This document shows positions 46,621 to 58,659 of a DNA stretch of 64,000 nucleotides, one piece after another. The notes under the pieces were generated by a model that was given only the letters and a program-made list of their open reading frames with translations, did no database searches and was not told where the DNA came from. Position 1 is the first letter of the stretch; every line of letters starts with the position of its first letter. Origin of the DNA: Diphasiastrum complanatum (taxonomy: Eukaryota; Streptophyta; Lycopodiopsida; Lycopodiales; Lycopodiaceae); NCBI GenBank assembly GCA_029204225.1, contig CM055111.1:44249815-44313814 (forward strand), in the 5' to 3' direction. Both the position numbers and the translations under genes were made by a program.

Positions 46621-47500
46621 CCGACATTCTTGAGAACTGGTCCAGTGTCGCCGAACGGAGTCTGTTTTTCAAACCCCCTATTCCATCCTGTGCTGCACGT
46701 CAAGACGAACCTACAGGACTAAACCGGGGTGCAAACAATTCAATACTCACAGGAAAACGTGCGTTCGAACCATAAACCCTAAACGTAGTCCTGAGATTCT
46801 AGGCCCGTCCAGCCAGAAATTGGTCGGATTCAATTAAAAAAGGTCAAAACTTCGTAGGGGAGGTGTCCACAGGTTCGTGGGCTCGACACGAACTCGGGAT
46901 TAGCCATGTGGCAAGCCACGTAGGCCCATCATAGGCTGGCAAGCCAACCAGACTCTGCCTACGTGGTTTGCTATCTGCTAAGCCTGTTGCACACAAGCTC
47001 TACCATGTAGGCTTCAGTGGACCTAGAGAGAGAGAGATGGGGCTCACAAGTTGCCACATGGCAAGCCACCTAGGCATGTCATGAGACAAATCACACAGGC
47101 TTGGGACTTGCCCTGTGGCAAGCCACATAGGCCTATCATAGGCTTGTGTGGTACATCATATAGGCATGACATAGGCTTGATGTCTGCCATGAGTACAATA
47201 AAGAGACTACTTTTTGGCATTTTCGAGACGTGGTCCAACATCGTCGAACGGGTTCCGTCTTGCATGCCGTTAGTTCCACCCAGTGCTGCACGTCGAGACG
47301 AACCCACATACACATACATGCATTAGCAGTAGCAGCACCCTTAAACAAACCCACTTCACACACACACACACACAACATTTACTGCTCGGCCGCACGCCTC
47401 GACCATCGATAGCCACCCAAACTATCGGCCGCCCGATCAAGGGCACACATAGACATGTACTCACACAAACACACAAATCCACACACATTTTAGATGTTTT
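46621..47500 (+). repeat. Dispersed repeat mosaic
   Basis: The block CAGAAATTGGTCGGATTCAA...GGTTCGTGGGCTCGACACGA (46810-46891) repeats 46452-46535. Then a CACGTG-type array (46900-47190, mirrored in 33900-34150) and the GAACGGGTTCCGTCTTGC...CTGCTCGGCCGCACGCC block (47190-47440) follow, as at 23830-24050. Confidence 0.75.
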
Positions 47501-48050
47501 TGCATCTGAGATTCACAGTTACTCCTTTAAGAAACTCTAAGTGCTGTGAAATTTGTTTTTTCCAGAAAGTCTCTATTGTTAAGCACTAAAGAAAACAGTG
47601 GAGAGCATTTTTTTTCTTTTTGCTTAATCATTGTAATTCGGACAAAGCAGCTTCTATTTTGATAAAGAAAAAGAACCTTTAGAGGCTAGCTACCAGCAAG
47701 CATTTTGGCAACATTTTGGATTCGTTTTGTAGAATTACGCTAAACAAATCTATGAAAGAAAGTAGGGTATAACTGAAACCAACTGTATGCAAGCCAATTT
47801 AATAATAGTGACTGAATGGACTGTTGCTAGCAGGCAAGAACTCCCTACTATAGCCGGAGCCCTTTGCCTTCACTGGTTCTATAAACCTGGCTACTTTGAG
47901 ATAGATTCACAATAGAGCATAACCTGCAAAAAACAAATTCTAAAAGTAAAAAGTATGGTAGAAAGCTTTGCAGAAGCCTCTTTAGAAGGCGCCTCCCAAG
48001 CACAACTCTACGCAGCAGGGCACGATGCCCACCTCCTCCCAGCCCTGCAA

Positions 48051-48100
<50 letters not shown>

Positions 48101-48423
48101 GTTATTATTGCTCCTAGCTCTCCCAACATGCTCTCCCAACATCGCTGCGGCTGCAGCTCCAACTCTAAAAGCCAACTCCGGCCTTCGCTCGCGCTCTCCA
48201 ACCATCACTGCAGCCGCAATTCGAACTCTCCATCCATTGCCCTCAGACGGAAGTGCTACTAACGGTAACCAGCAAAAATGCACCTACAAATGTAGCTCTC
48301 CGACTATGCATCCGAATTTTGACATAATCTCCCACTATTAAGACACAGGGGGTCAATGAGATAATAATGATGTGGCCTCCCAAGTTACTATATATTAGGC
48401 TACACTCATCAAAGAAACAAAAA

Positions 48424-48482
<59 letters not shown>

Positions 48483-48590
48483 CGCAGGCCAGCCAGCCTC
48501 TGCAAGTATAGCCATTGCCATTTGTTCATTCCTATGGAGCAGTATCAGAAGAGATCTTGGCATTAACAAAAAAACAAAGGACCAAGTTAA
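47501..48590. other. Non-coding stretch with two (CT)n runs
   Basis: CT runs lie at 48057-48098 and 48430-48479. The surrounding frames are short or driven by the CT repeat. No family motif was recognised. Confidence 0.45.
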
Positions 48591-49237
48591 ATGCTCAGTG
48601 GGTTGAATGATCCGGCGACTAATTCGGTCAGAGAGACATCTTGCATGGGTAGGGTGACTCGCTGGTTGGATGGCACATTTATCTTAGAACCGTTTCTTGA
48701 AAGCAAAATGCCAAGGATGTTAAAACTGAGAACGAATGAAAAGACCCTTGACCGACATTCTCTCAATCAAAATGTAGTTAAAGTGGTGATGTCATATTTT
48801 TCACCGCAAGATCAAATGATTAGGAACTTACCATTTTTATCTAGAGTGAGAAGCCTTTCTTCGCCAGATAAAGTATGTGATTTTTGAGAAATTCTATTAA
48901 CAATGTATGTCTACAAATTGATAAGAACAAGTAAATTAGTGGTAGGTACTCGAGCCATTCCAAATGTCAAACCAGAAGAGGCTAAAATTTTCAAACATTG
49001 CAAAAAATTGAAACGCACAACAACTGGTGAAAGTGGTCAAATAAACTGTTAAACAAACATTCAAATATATTTTGATGAGATAAGAATGCAGACTTTGATG
49101 GATAGAACACGAAACTTGTATTTTGATTTGTCGAAGTCTAGAATTAGGGTTTTTGATTTTATGTTGTGAAGAGTATCATTATCTAACATGTGGCTTTGTC
49201 TAGACCATTTTATAAGACATGGCGTGGGGCCTGGCCA

Positions 49238-49240
<3 letters not shown>
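48591..49240. other. Non-coding stretch with one short unrecognised frame
   Basis: A plus-strand frame of 98 codons (48591-48887) includes TRWLDGTFILEPFLE, but no family was recognised and it has no support beyond being open. Confidence 0.35.
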
Positions 49241-49295
<55 letters not shown>

Positions 49296-49410
49296 AGCTT
49301 TGAACAGGGAGAGGGCGGTGGCATTCAATACCCACCCCTGCATGCAACTCTCTCGTTGGCTTTGAACAGGGAGAGGGCAGTGGCATTCAACACCCACCCT
49401 TGCATGCAAC
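49241..49410. repeat. (CT)n run followed by a 60 bp tandem duplication
   Basis: A CT run from 49241 to 49292 is followed by GCTTTGAACAGGGAGAGGGC...ACCCACCCCTGCATGCAAC and a second copy starting at about 49349. The two units differ at a few positions. Confidence 0.85.
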
Positions 49411-49949
49411 AAATCAGCAACATGTAGGGCAATCAACATAGTCTCAAGTTAGCTTCAATTTAAGCATGAACTCTGAATTGTGAGGACTTAATAGTACTTC
49501 TATAAAACTTTGGGTGGTTTTACATGAGTTGGCTTCAACAATAAAAATAGTGTTATCACACACAATTTGTTTGGATTTAAATTTTTTGTAAGTAAGTGTT
49601 AAAAATGCTTTTATTAATAAAAGTATTAAAATAATGACCTCAATTCAAAAAGTCATAACTACAATATTTTTTTACACTTCGAACTGATTCCAGCAAGTAT
49701 ATTCATGACAATATTTGATTTCAATTTGACTGAGATTTTTAAAGATCCTTTTCAGATAGATAAATTTTTATAGCTTTTACGAAATTTCTTAACTTTCTTT
49801 CAAGTTAAATATCTTTTAAGTATGAGCCCCGATTCAAGTGATGAAGTGATGTAAAAAGCAATATTGCTCTATTTTTTAGTTCTTTGCATCAACTTATATG
49901 CATGATTAGTTTAAAGTATTTTTATAATGTGACCCATAATCAAGCATAT

Positions 49950-50055
49950 ATATTCCCCTCACCCAGGCATACACATTTTTTAACTAAAAATGATAAGGAG
50001 AGAGATGCATGTATGAGACACATGCATGCATGGCCCTCCTCCCCATGCATGCATA
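49950..50055 (+). repeat. Fragment of the 24358 repeat family
   Basis: CTCACCCAGGCATACACATT, TTTTTAACTAAAAA and GCATGGCCCTCCTCCCCAT match 24430-24535 in the same order. Confidence 0.65.
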
Positions 50056-52424
50056 CACATTTGGCAATGGCGACTATCCAACGTTCAAGTGGTAGTCCTC
50101 CAAGCGGCAGTCCATGATTCAATGGCTTTTTGGCTTTTTAAGTTGGCCATTGTATAATTAAAAAGTGATTATTGACCTGTCACTCTATAATTAATGAGCA
50201 ATTATTAACCTGCCACTTTCATAATTATTTGTAAAGGGCCTCTTCATTCTATCTCTCTCTTCATTCGATCTATCTCGCTAGCATTTGAAAATTGGGCGGG
50301 TAATATCTCTTCTCTGTCTCTCTCTCTGTCATTAATAGCTCTCTCTCTCTAATAGATATCTCTCTGTCTCTCTCGCATTTTGGAGGATTTTTGGATCGCG
50401 ATTCTCTCTCTCACGCACGTTCTGGAGGCTGGATTTCTAGATTTGGAGGCTCCCTGATCTGTGACACCCATTCCCCAGCTTCGCTTGCGGATGGTTTTGT
50501 ACTATAGCCTGAGGTACAAATCCTGTCCTGAGGCACTTCCGCTTGATTTTTCATTTGCTGCTGGTGATGCCGATGCTGATAGTGCGTCATTTCTGCTTTT
50601 CGAACTACCACAACACTGCACTTTTTCTTCAATGGAAAATGTGTGTGTGTTTTCTCATTGACGATGGTTCCTAAATCTGAAAACTTGCTTGCTGTTGTGG
50701 GCTTGGATTGGATTTGCTAGCAGCAAAAAACCAAACGGATTCAAAATCTGCTGTTTGCTACCGTCAATTTTGGTGTTTAAACGTTGCCTGCTGACTTTGG
50801 AACCTGATCAAGTTTGTGGCAGCAGTGCGTCCACATCACGCACTACTCCCCAGCATCTTAACCTTGGTCCTTGAGCATTACACGACAGGATTTCAAGAGT
50901 CCTGAGTCCTGGGTTCTGGGTCCTATGGCACTATGCTTGCCTGCAAGCTTTATTACCGCAGCTAGAGTAACCCCGAACCTGCTACAGGTAACGGAGGTCA
51001 GGCTCTACGTCTAAGCTGTGCTCCTGGCTTGAGGATCCTATGAAGTTGTATGAACTTATGAAACGTTCAACCGTGGAGCAACTCGCTTCTTCATATCGGG
51101 CAACGCGACATCATAGCGACATCGCGGTTGCCAAAGACTGCCACTGGCGACAATGGTTGCATAGTACTGATGAGACTACTTGAAGTTAATTGTACGAACT
51201 CCAAACATTTTAGTCTTTGGAAAATTGGAAATGAGGAGATAAAAAGTTGCAACATTTTCATTTGGTACAGTGCACGTATTCTTTCGCATGGCATCTGCAT
51301 TTCTGCAGGACTGAGAAAAGGATGAAAAAGGCACAGAGCCCAGGTCCCAGGCCATTTGCAGCAAGTAGGCTCTCTACTGGGAACTCCCCACAGCCCCCGG
51401 TGCTGCGCCTGCGGATGCCTTAAGGCTTATGCATACAGATACAGATGATCCCTCTGGTCCCTGCACATTGGCATTGTGGCAAAATCTCGAGATTCAAATT
51501 TCACCCAGTCACCACTTATGACAGACTCCGACTCACGACTCAGTCTCACAATGTCACATGTCTCCTCTCCTTCATAGCCTGAACCTGAAGCTTTGAACTC
51601 TTGCAATGTTGAACTCTAGACTAGGCTAGACCCATCTTTGCTAAACACATCCGTGAATTCTGATTATTCGATTTTTCATTGTTAGGTGGTTCACCTTCCT
51701 TAAATTAAAAGTTAGGCTGTACTTTGTAAGAAAGGACACTAAATTCTTCATAGTTGATTACAATTTCAAGTTTTCCATTCTGCATGTTTTATATCATAAA
51801 TTATAATGTAGTCCAATGTCACTTCCAATAGCAACATACTATATAGTAGTGACATGTCACATGTGAAACAGTATTAAAAGCATCTCCACAATATACTCAA
51901 TCACCACCTACAAATTCTCATGACTTGTGAGACAATGAGTTGTAGCCTTTAACAATGGCATAGCCATTACCTATTAGCATTAGATATGATGACGACTCGG
52001 TCACTAGAGTCAGGACTCTTATCAAGGAATCAACTTGCCACTTGAACTATAGTCCAATTCAGAGCACAAAATAATCAAGATTCTCTCTCTCTCTCTCAGA
52101 GAACCACACACACACGATGGCTTGTGAGACTATGACACGAAATGCTCGACTGACGGACCCCCTCAAGCTTCAAAAGATCTCCATAGAACCATGTGTTATT
52201 GCGCAAATTCTTAATCCTGTGGATTCACTATGAGATCAGTGGATTGAGTTTATTTGCATGCATAAACTAGTCAACAAACATAGGCATATTGCTGAGAAGT
52301 GTCTTATGACAATTTTTCTCTTGGTGCATGGATTTGGTACGGAGGATTTTCTTTTGGCCAAAGTTAATACCTTTCGTAGAATCTTATGTATTGAATTGAT
52401 AACAGTGCCAGTGGAATATGTGGA
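50056..52424. other. Non-coding stretch, nothing recognised
   Basis: CT-rich sequence occurs at 50250-50420 and a CT run at 52081-52097. The short open frames (for example 50461-50661, 51128-51325) have no recognisable features. Confidence 0.4.
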
Positions 52425-53942
52425 ATGCGTGAAGGCTGGTGGGCTATTGCATCAATTAGATAATCCTACTAGTGGTGGGATAGTATCTTGATGGATTTTG
52501 TAGTTGGTTTACTGTGTACGAATAAACAAGAATGGTGTAATCTGGGTCATAGTTGACCGGTTAACTAAATTAGTTATGTTTATTCCGATAAAGACTATAG
52601 TGTAAGCGCTTGAGTTGTTGGACAAGTCTACAAGATATCATTATATGTTGATATTGTAGATAAGTTGTATTGATTGTAAGTCACAACCATTATGAGTTAT
52701 TTTGTGACTCAGGTAATGGGTGATTTACATAAGATATGTAGGAACTTTTGGTCCTAATTATTTTTGTTTGAAAATAAAATTATCTTGGAAACTCACTTGG
52801 AGTTGGATATCAGGTGGAACCAAAAGACCAGGGCTTCAATAATGAGGTTAATTAATCTTAACTTCTTCTAGATCAGAATTTAAATATATTGGGATCTAGA
52901 TGTGTCCTAGATGGAACCTTGTCTTTGAAGTGACATGTTGAGCCATGTCTGGAGAGAAGAATTAGGAGACTATAATTCTCTATTGACATTGTAAGGAGAG
53001 TAGATTCACATAAATCCGGAACTTTCCTAGTGGAAAGGATTTTTTTTGTGGAGCAACTCTTATGTCATTAAGAATAGTTGCATTCACGTTCTCTTATTTT
53101 CAAATATAGAATAACAATCTGGTGAATAATGATTGACGAATCATAGTTCAGGTTCCAATCTATATTTGACTTTCAAGAGAGGGTAACATGAGTGGTGAAG
53201 AGGTTGGATGTTTTGTGCATCAGTCTCCTTATAGCAAGCTCATTGGATAAGGTATTTTCCATTGATTGAGTTTGCTTGTAATACTGGTAAGCATTCGGCT
53301 ATTGATTTAATCCATTTATGCTTATGTATGGATAACCTAGATCTCGGGTAACGGTTGAAACTGAGTCGATTAAAGTTCAGAAAGTGGAGGATTTCTTGCG
53401 AGAAATGCAGGTAATGCTACAGTTAGCACGTGAAATTGTCTAAGTGCCCAGGATCGGGTAAGACATTTTGCTAATCTAAAAGGATCGCCTCGGGGGTTTC
53501 AAGTCGGGGATTGGATATATTTTAGAATTCCGAAGGATTCTAAGGTAATGCACGAGAAAGCATTACAAGTTGTCTGCTCGTCATTGTGGACCATATAAAA
53601 TCTTGAATAAGATTGGATCTTTAGTTTACCAGTTAGAATTATCAGAGGGTATCAAGACTCATCCCATGTTCCATGTTAATCTTCTAGAAATGAGTTTACG
53701 TGTGAGGGATTACCTTGGTTCTGGTAAAGTCTAGATTCATTTGAAGACTTATCTGAAAGGATGCCTTTAGAACCTGGAAAGATGCTTGATACAAGATCCA
53801 AGCGATTGCATAATCGGGAGGTTGTTGAGCATCTGGTTTGTTGGAAAGGATATTTTGAGGATGAGGATTCATGGGGACTAGAAGGTAACCTAAAGAAAAG
53901 TTTCCCGGACTTTGAGTTTTGAGGACATAACTAAAATAAGGG
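52425..53942 (+). pseudogene. Decayed chromovirus integrase and chromodomain
   Basis: Near 52430-52600 broken frames read AGGLLHQLDNP, VVGL and then VDRLTKLVMFIPIKTI, the integrase core start. After about 700 bp of unrelated or lost sequence, 53275-53520 reads ACNTGKHSAI, KVQKVEDFLREMQ and RGFQVGDWIYFRI. From 53760 it reads PLEPGKMLDTRSKRLHNREV, VEHLVCWKGYFEDEDSW and SFPDFEF, then TGA. It is a relative of the element at 36072-41424 on the other strand. Stops are frequent and no catalytic triad survives complete. Confidence 0.75.
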
Positions 53943-53950
53943 GAGAAGTA

Positions 53951-54480
53951 TGTTACGTCCCTAATGGGGGTTTGTACCATTAGGGGCTATCTTTGTTGTA
54001 GGGGCTAGGCCTAATCTGGATAGTAGTCAGGTAGGACCATGGGGTCACACCCGCATGTGGTCCTAGTATGGGATAGGATGTACATGCACTATGCTTATGC
54101 ATGGGTCTTGACTATTATGGGTTAGGGATACCTACATGCAGTGGACATGCATGGGGGATTGGCATGATCAATTAGAGTGCTTCCATGTGGATTCAGTGCA
54201 TGGGCAGGTGGGGTTGGCTATATCTCTATATATATCCTCATCAGTGTCTATGAGGATTATGGAAGAGTCTGTGGCCGTTATGCTGCCAGACTGTGAAATG
54301 CTCTTCTTGCGGCTTGCCTATCTCCTAGATTGCTCGGGGGCTAGATCGGATGGCCTAGGTTTGGTTGGGATGGGTTTCGTCTATTGCAATTCTCCTTTTG
54401 GTGTTCTAGGAAGCTCTATCTCGGTTGGGAATCCTGGGAGACGTTATACTTACGGTTGGATTAGAGCAGCTACAAGCAGC
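53951..54480 (+). repeat. 3' LTR of the decayed chromovirus
   Basis: It begins TGTTACGTCCCTAATGG after the purine stretch AAGGGGAGAAGTA. The part with CTCGGGGGCTAGATCGGATG and CCTAGGTTTGGTTGGG parallels LTR family A, so the two LTRs are cousins. The end was not located; the stated end is approximate. Confidence 0.6.
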
Positions 54481-54739
54481 AGCAGAAGCATATCATCGAA
54501 GATGCAAATTCTTTAACGCAATCTATTGAAAAGATAAAAGAAAAACTAAATCAGAGACAAGGTCATGCGGGGAGCAGTGCCAACACTTCTTGGAGATTTT
54601 TTTGCAAAGTGAAGACCTCCAAAGGAAATGAAGCGATTTGCTATGGGGTTGACGAATCGAACTTCATGGTCGTTCCTTCATTTGTTTGGGAGAGTCCGAC
54701 ATTGTACATTTTTGATAATATTGAGTCAATCAGCTCAAG

Positions 54740-55967
54740 TTACATCACTACATTGGTGCGGCACTGCCTGGCCACCCTCATGGCAGAACACAAATTGTGT
54801 GTTATTGTTCTATTTTTGGAACAAAGTATTAAAGAGTTGCGTAATCGGCTGCCATTCACAAGAGTATCAAACTGTTTTCCGTCCAAGTGCTCAAGAATCA
54901 CTACTCCATGGTTCAGGATTTCCTTTACTCTATACAAGCCTTTACCGGTAAACTTCAATTTTTCCTTGATTAGCTTGGTTTTGTACATCAGTGCGAGATC
55001 TCCTGCTTTCAGATCCTTTTTTGTGTAATCGACGATCGTGCAATGTCTTACGGTGGGCTTTCTCTGGTGCTCACGCATGAACTGCCATCAATCTTGTTTT
55101 ACACAATTTGTGCAACGCTTCATGATGTAGTTGTAAAGACTTATCATCATTTAACCGCTCTGTTGCTGCTATGCGTAAAGTTGGTATTAAAAATTCAATC
55201 GGCATGACAACATCTTGACCATAAACCGGTTGAAAGGGTGTTTGATTTGTACTACTTTTGTAAGCAGTTTTGAATGCCCATAATGCTGCATGCAGTTTAT
55301 GTTCCCAATAAGATCGACTCGCTTCAACTGTTTTCGTCATAATAGTGCAAAGAATCTTATTGGAAGATTCAACTTGACCATTTTCTCTAGGATAATAAGG
55401 AGTACTAAATATGTGTATAACAAAATTTTTTTCCAGTAAACACTTTATCGTTTAATTAACAAAGTGTGTACCCCAGTCGCTGACAATTTCAATCGGACAT
55501 CCAAATCTGATAATAATATTTTCATAAAAAAATTTGGCCGTAGATTTTGCATCAGCAACTTTGACAACTTTGGCTTCAACCCACTTGATCATATAATTAG
55601 TTGCAATAATAATGTATCGGGCCTGAGATCCTCGCGCGGCAGGATGAATAGGACCAACATAATCCAGTCCCCATTTTTCAAATGGTGCTTGCGATAAAAC
55701 CGGATGTAAGGGTTCATAGTTCTGTCTAGTAGGCCGTCGTGCTCACTGGCAAACATCACATGTCTGAATATAATTTTTTGTGTCCTTATGAAGCGTAGGC
55801 CACCAACAACCTGATTGCAAAAGTTTGCGAACAATAATATCTGTAGAGAAGTGTCCTTCGCCCATGCCATCATGTGAAAACATGATTAAATTTGGTATTT
55901 CATGCGGTAAAACACATCTACGTAGAATATTGTTTGATCCACAATGATACAATTGTCCTGCAATCAA
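54740..55967 (-). pseudogene. Gypsy integrase
   Basis: The zinc finger region shows FSHDGMGEGHFSTDIIVRKL and CDVCQ. A TGA follows, then the core with the catalytic D in GLDYVGP, D in SDWGTHFVN and E in ENGQVESSNK. A TAA lies after THFVN at about 55452. The C-terminal part (55340-54740) has YWEHKLHAALWAFKTAYKSS, TNQTPFQPVYG and the tail GLYRVKEILNHG. A 69 bp tandem duplication (55902-56038) disrupts the N-terminal part. Confidence 0.85.
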
Positions 55968-56038
55968 TTGATGCGGTAAAACACATCTATGTAGAATATT
56001 GTCTGATCCACGATGATAAATTGTCTTGCAATCAATTG
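55902..56038 (-). repeat. 69 bp tandem duplication in the gypsy integrase
   Basis: ATGCGGTAAAACACATCTA starts at 55902 and again at 55971. The two units differ at about six positions by eye and the second is one base shorter. It shifts the reading frame between RNase H and integrase. Confidence 0.85.
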
Positions 56039-57190
56039 ATAAGGTTGAGCCTTATGAATCACTTGTCTCTTTTGTACTTTTGTCAAAGAGTTATTCGGTT
56101 GTCTTAGCATCAAATACTCAACAATATCCGCTACCCACTCAGGTATTGCCTCTACATAGAATAATGCAGCATCTGGTAATTCATCATCCACTTTGATATT
56201 AACTAGTGCGAATTCAATTCGCGAAACGTGGTCGGCTAGATAATGTTGCTTCCCCTTACGAACCACAATTCGAAAGTCAAATTCAGTCAATAACAACAAC
56301 CATCTTGCAATATGCCTTGTATTGCACGTCTTGTTTACCAAGTAAATAAATGGTTGGTGATCCGTAGAAAATGCAAAGTGCGTTTCCATGAGGTAATGAC
56401 GAAATTTTTGTACAGAAAAAATCATGGCTAACGTTTCACGTTCTGTTGTTAAATAGTTCTTCTTTGGATCTGTAAGCTGTCTGCTTGCAAATTGTATTGG
56501 GTAGTCCTTCTTATAGTCACCTGGCTGCGTCAAAACTGATCCAATTGCAAATTTTGAGGCATCAGTGTGAACATGAAACTCAATCATCCAATCTAGAGAA
56601 CGCAGTATCGGTGCTGAAGTTAATGCTTTTTTTAATTTTTCAAAGGCTTCTAACGCCTCTACTGTCCAAATAGGAACAATAGTCAATTTGTATATAGGTC
56701 TTGCTAAATCTGCAAAGAATATAATAGAAATTCGATAGTAGTTCGCATGACCCATAAACACATAAACTCCACGAATTGTTGTTGGCGGTGGCAATTCCAC
56801 AATAACCTTGATTTTAGAATAATCTGTGGCAATGCCATGTCTCGATATCACATGCCCAAGCACAACTCCATGGGAAATCCATATCTGGCATTTTTTTGGA
56901 TTTAGGAAAATTTGATACTTGCGACATCTTTCAAATACTTTCTCCAATCGATCTAGGTGGTCTATATCTGTGCTATGGACTCCAAGGTCATCCAAGTGAA
57001 TTTCAAGGAATTTTTGTAGATAATCTTTAAAAGCAAATTGCACTACTCTTTGGAACGAACTTGGTGCATTACAGAGTCCAAATGACATTACTTTGTAAGC
57101 ATAGGTGCTCCATTTTGTTGCAAAAGCTGTTTTGTGGCGATTTGCAGGTGCACTCTTGACCTGGTTGTAACCACTAAATCTACGCATATA
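56039..57190 (-). pseudogene. Gypsy reverse transcriptase (C-terminal half) and RNase H
   Basis: RT enters at FSGYNQVKSAPANRHKTAFA, continues with VMSFGLCNAPSSFQRVV and the catalytic EIHLDDLGVHS (usual Y-x-DD, here H-L-DD), then FLNPKKCQIW and VLGHVISRHGI. RNase H has HTDASKFAIGSVLTQ, the catalytic ETLAMIFSVQKFRHY and STDHQPFIYLV, ending near LADHVSRI. The frame is open for about 390 codons, so this half decayed little. The upstream part is replaced by (CA)n. Confidence 0.9.
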
Positions 57191-57246
57191 CATACATACA
57201 TGCACATATACATACACATATACATGTACATATACACACACATATG

Positions 57247-57248
<2 letters not shown>

Positions 57249-57322
<74 letters not shown>
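57249..57322. repeat. (CA)n microsatellite at the gypsy breakpoint
   Basis: A 74 bp CA run flanked by CATATACATACA-type sequence lies exactly where the RT homology ends. Confidence 0.95.
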
Positions 57323-57328
<6 letters not shown>

Positions 57329-57737
57329 TACACATACACATTGTTTGCAGATTTTGTGCAAGATAGATCCCTTCCTCTCTTCACTCAACCACTCATCCCA
57401 ACCTGTTGTAGTATAGTTTTCTACCCTCACCTGCCAAACATCTCCCGCCGAGTTTGAACCTTAAGCTTGCATTAAAGACCCTCAACCCTAAGACCAATCA
57501 AGAAACCAACCAAACAAGAACCCAAAACATGCAAGAAATCAAGAACTAAAGAGCTATTTCTAGCATAGAAATGCCAAGAAAGGCAACAAGACAAAGTGTG
57601 AAGATCAAAGCTTATCTGCGATATTTACATTTCCAAACAAGAACACAAAGAAGAAAATCTGAACTTATAACCTATCTTGAAACATAAAAACATCATCCAC
57701 ATCTATGGTAAATCATCAACCATCTACATTAACCACT

Positions 57738-57789
<52 letters not shown>

Positions 57790-58659
57790 GAGGAGAGGAG
57801 AGGAGACACGAGAGAGGAGAGGCACCAAAGTTGAGTAGAGTGTCCTCTATTCAAAATAGTATATGAAAATGGTGTACAATAGGTGCCTTTTTATTTTTGG
57901 GGTGGCCCTTGCCCATTGCTTCCCATTGGCTACTTGCAAGAAGGTGGGGTTGAAATCCACACCCTTCACTAGAAACACAAACTAATCTATGGTGTACAAA
58001 AAAGCACACCCCACCTACCACCATTTGACTTTTGACTAACTACAAAAACTTAGGAGCTTAAGTTTAACTTAAACTTTGGCCTTTTAATATTATTTTAATT
58101 ACATGGCCCAAAGTCTAGTTTATTTCAAAATGGATTATTTACAAATGCTCATTGGGCCATGGGCTTACGCACGCAAGATGCCACAACGCACGCAAGATGC
58201 CACAACCCTCGCAACTTATTTCTACTATTTCTGACTAATTTATCTATTTACACGAGCATACCCCCAACAACTACAGTGTTGATTCATGAAGGTTGACGCT
58301 GCTCTGTTGCATTCTCTTGCCGCCATCATACTTTTCAGAACCACATCTTTTAGCCTTTTTCGCGCATCTTATTGTTAATGTTGGCCTCAAGGAATCCGCC
58401 AACATTGCCCCCTTCTCAATTGTGTTGCAGGACCCACTGCAACATTAGATGAGGTATATTATTCGGGGTCAATGTTATTCCAGCACCTTATTTGCAGTTG
58501 GAAAAGCGTAGATATTTTATCGCTTACGTAAAACCAACAACTTATTAGAAAATTGTCTTTCTTCCTTATTGTGAGGAAATGTCTTCAAAAAGCCTTGCAT
58601 TCGATTGAATATGTCACTGAGGAGCAACTGCTTTCTATTGGTAGGTCAAATGTTTGACT
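57323..58659. other. Non-coding stretch with (GA)n
   Basis: A GA run at 57742-57786 is followed by GGAGGAGAGGAGAGG. Positions 58185-58205 hold a small duplication (ACGCACGCAAGATGCCACAA). No gene recognised. Confidence 0.5.

Larger units (their letters stand above)
54740..57250 (-). mobile_element. Ty3/gypsy pol relic without chromodomain, 5' part lost
   Basis: On the minus strand RT (partial), RNase H, integrase and the integrase tail follow in order. The integrase style (FEKWGLDYVGPI, RYIIIATNYMIKWVEAK) and the tail (LEHLDGKQF...VNGSRL) fit the non-chromovirus branch that includes Athila and Tat. The 5' end is a (CA)n microsatellite at 57249-57322; gag, protease and the RT N-terminus are missing. 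No LTR was identified. Confidence 0.82.

Noticed and set aside
48591-48887. 98-codon frame as a possible gene
   Set aside because: No recognisable motif, no splice or promoter context, and flanked by CT runs and repeats; kept only as a note in the intergenic entry.
54136-54516. A 126-codon plus-strand frame
   Set aside because: It lies within the LTR that begins at 53951 and shows LTR-family sequence; no protein features.
57088-57457. Frames reading VCVCVC or THTHTH at the CA run
   Set aside because: Artefact of (CA)n. The real signal on the minus strand begins at the RT motif FSGYNQ next to it.
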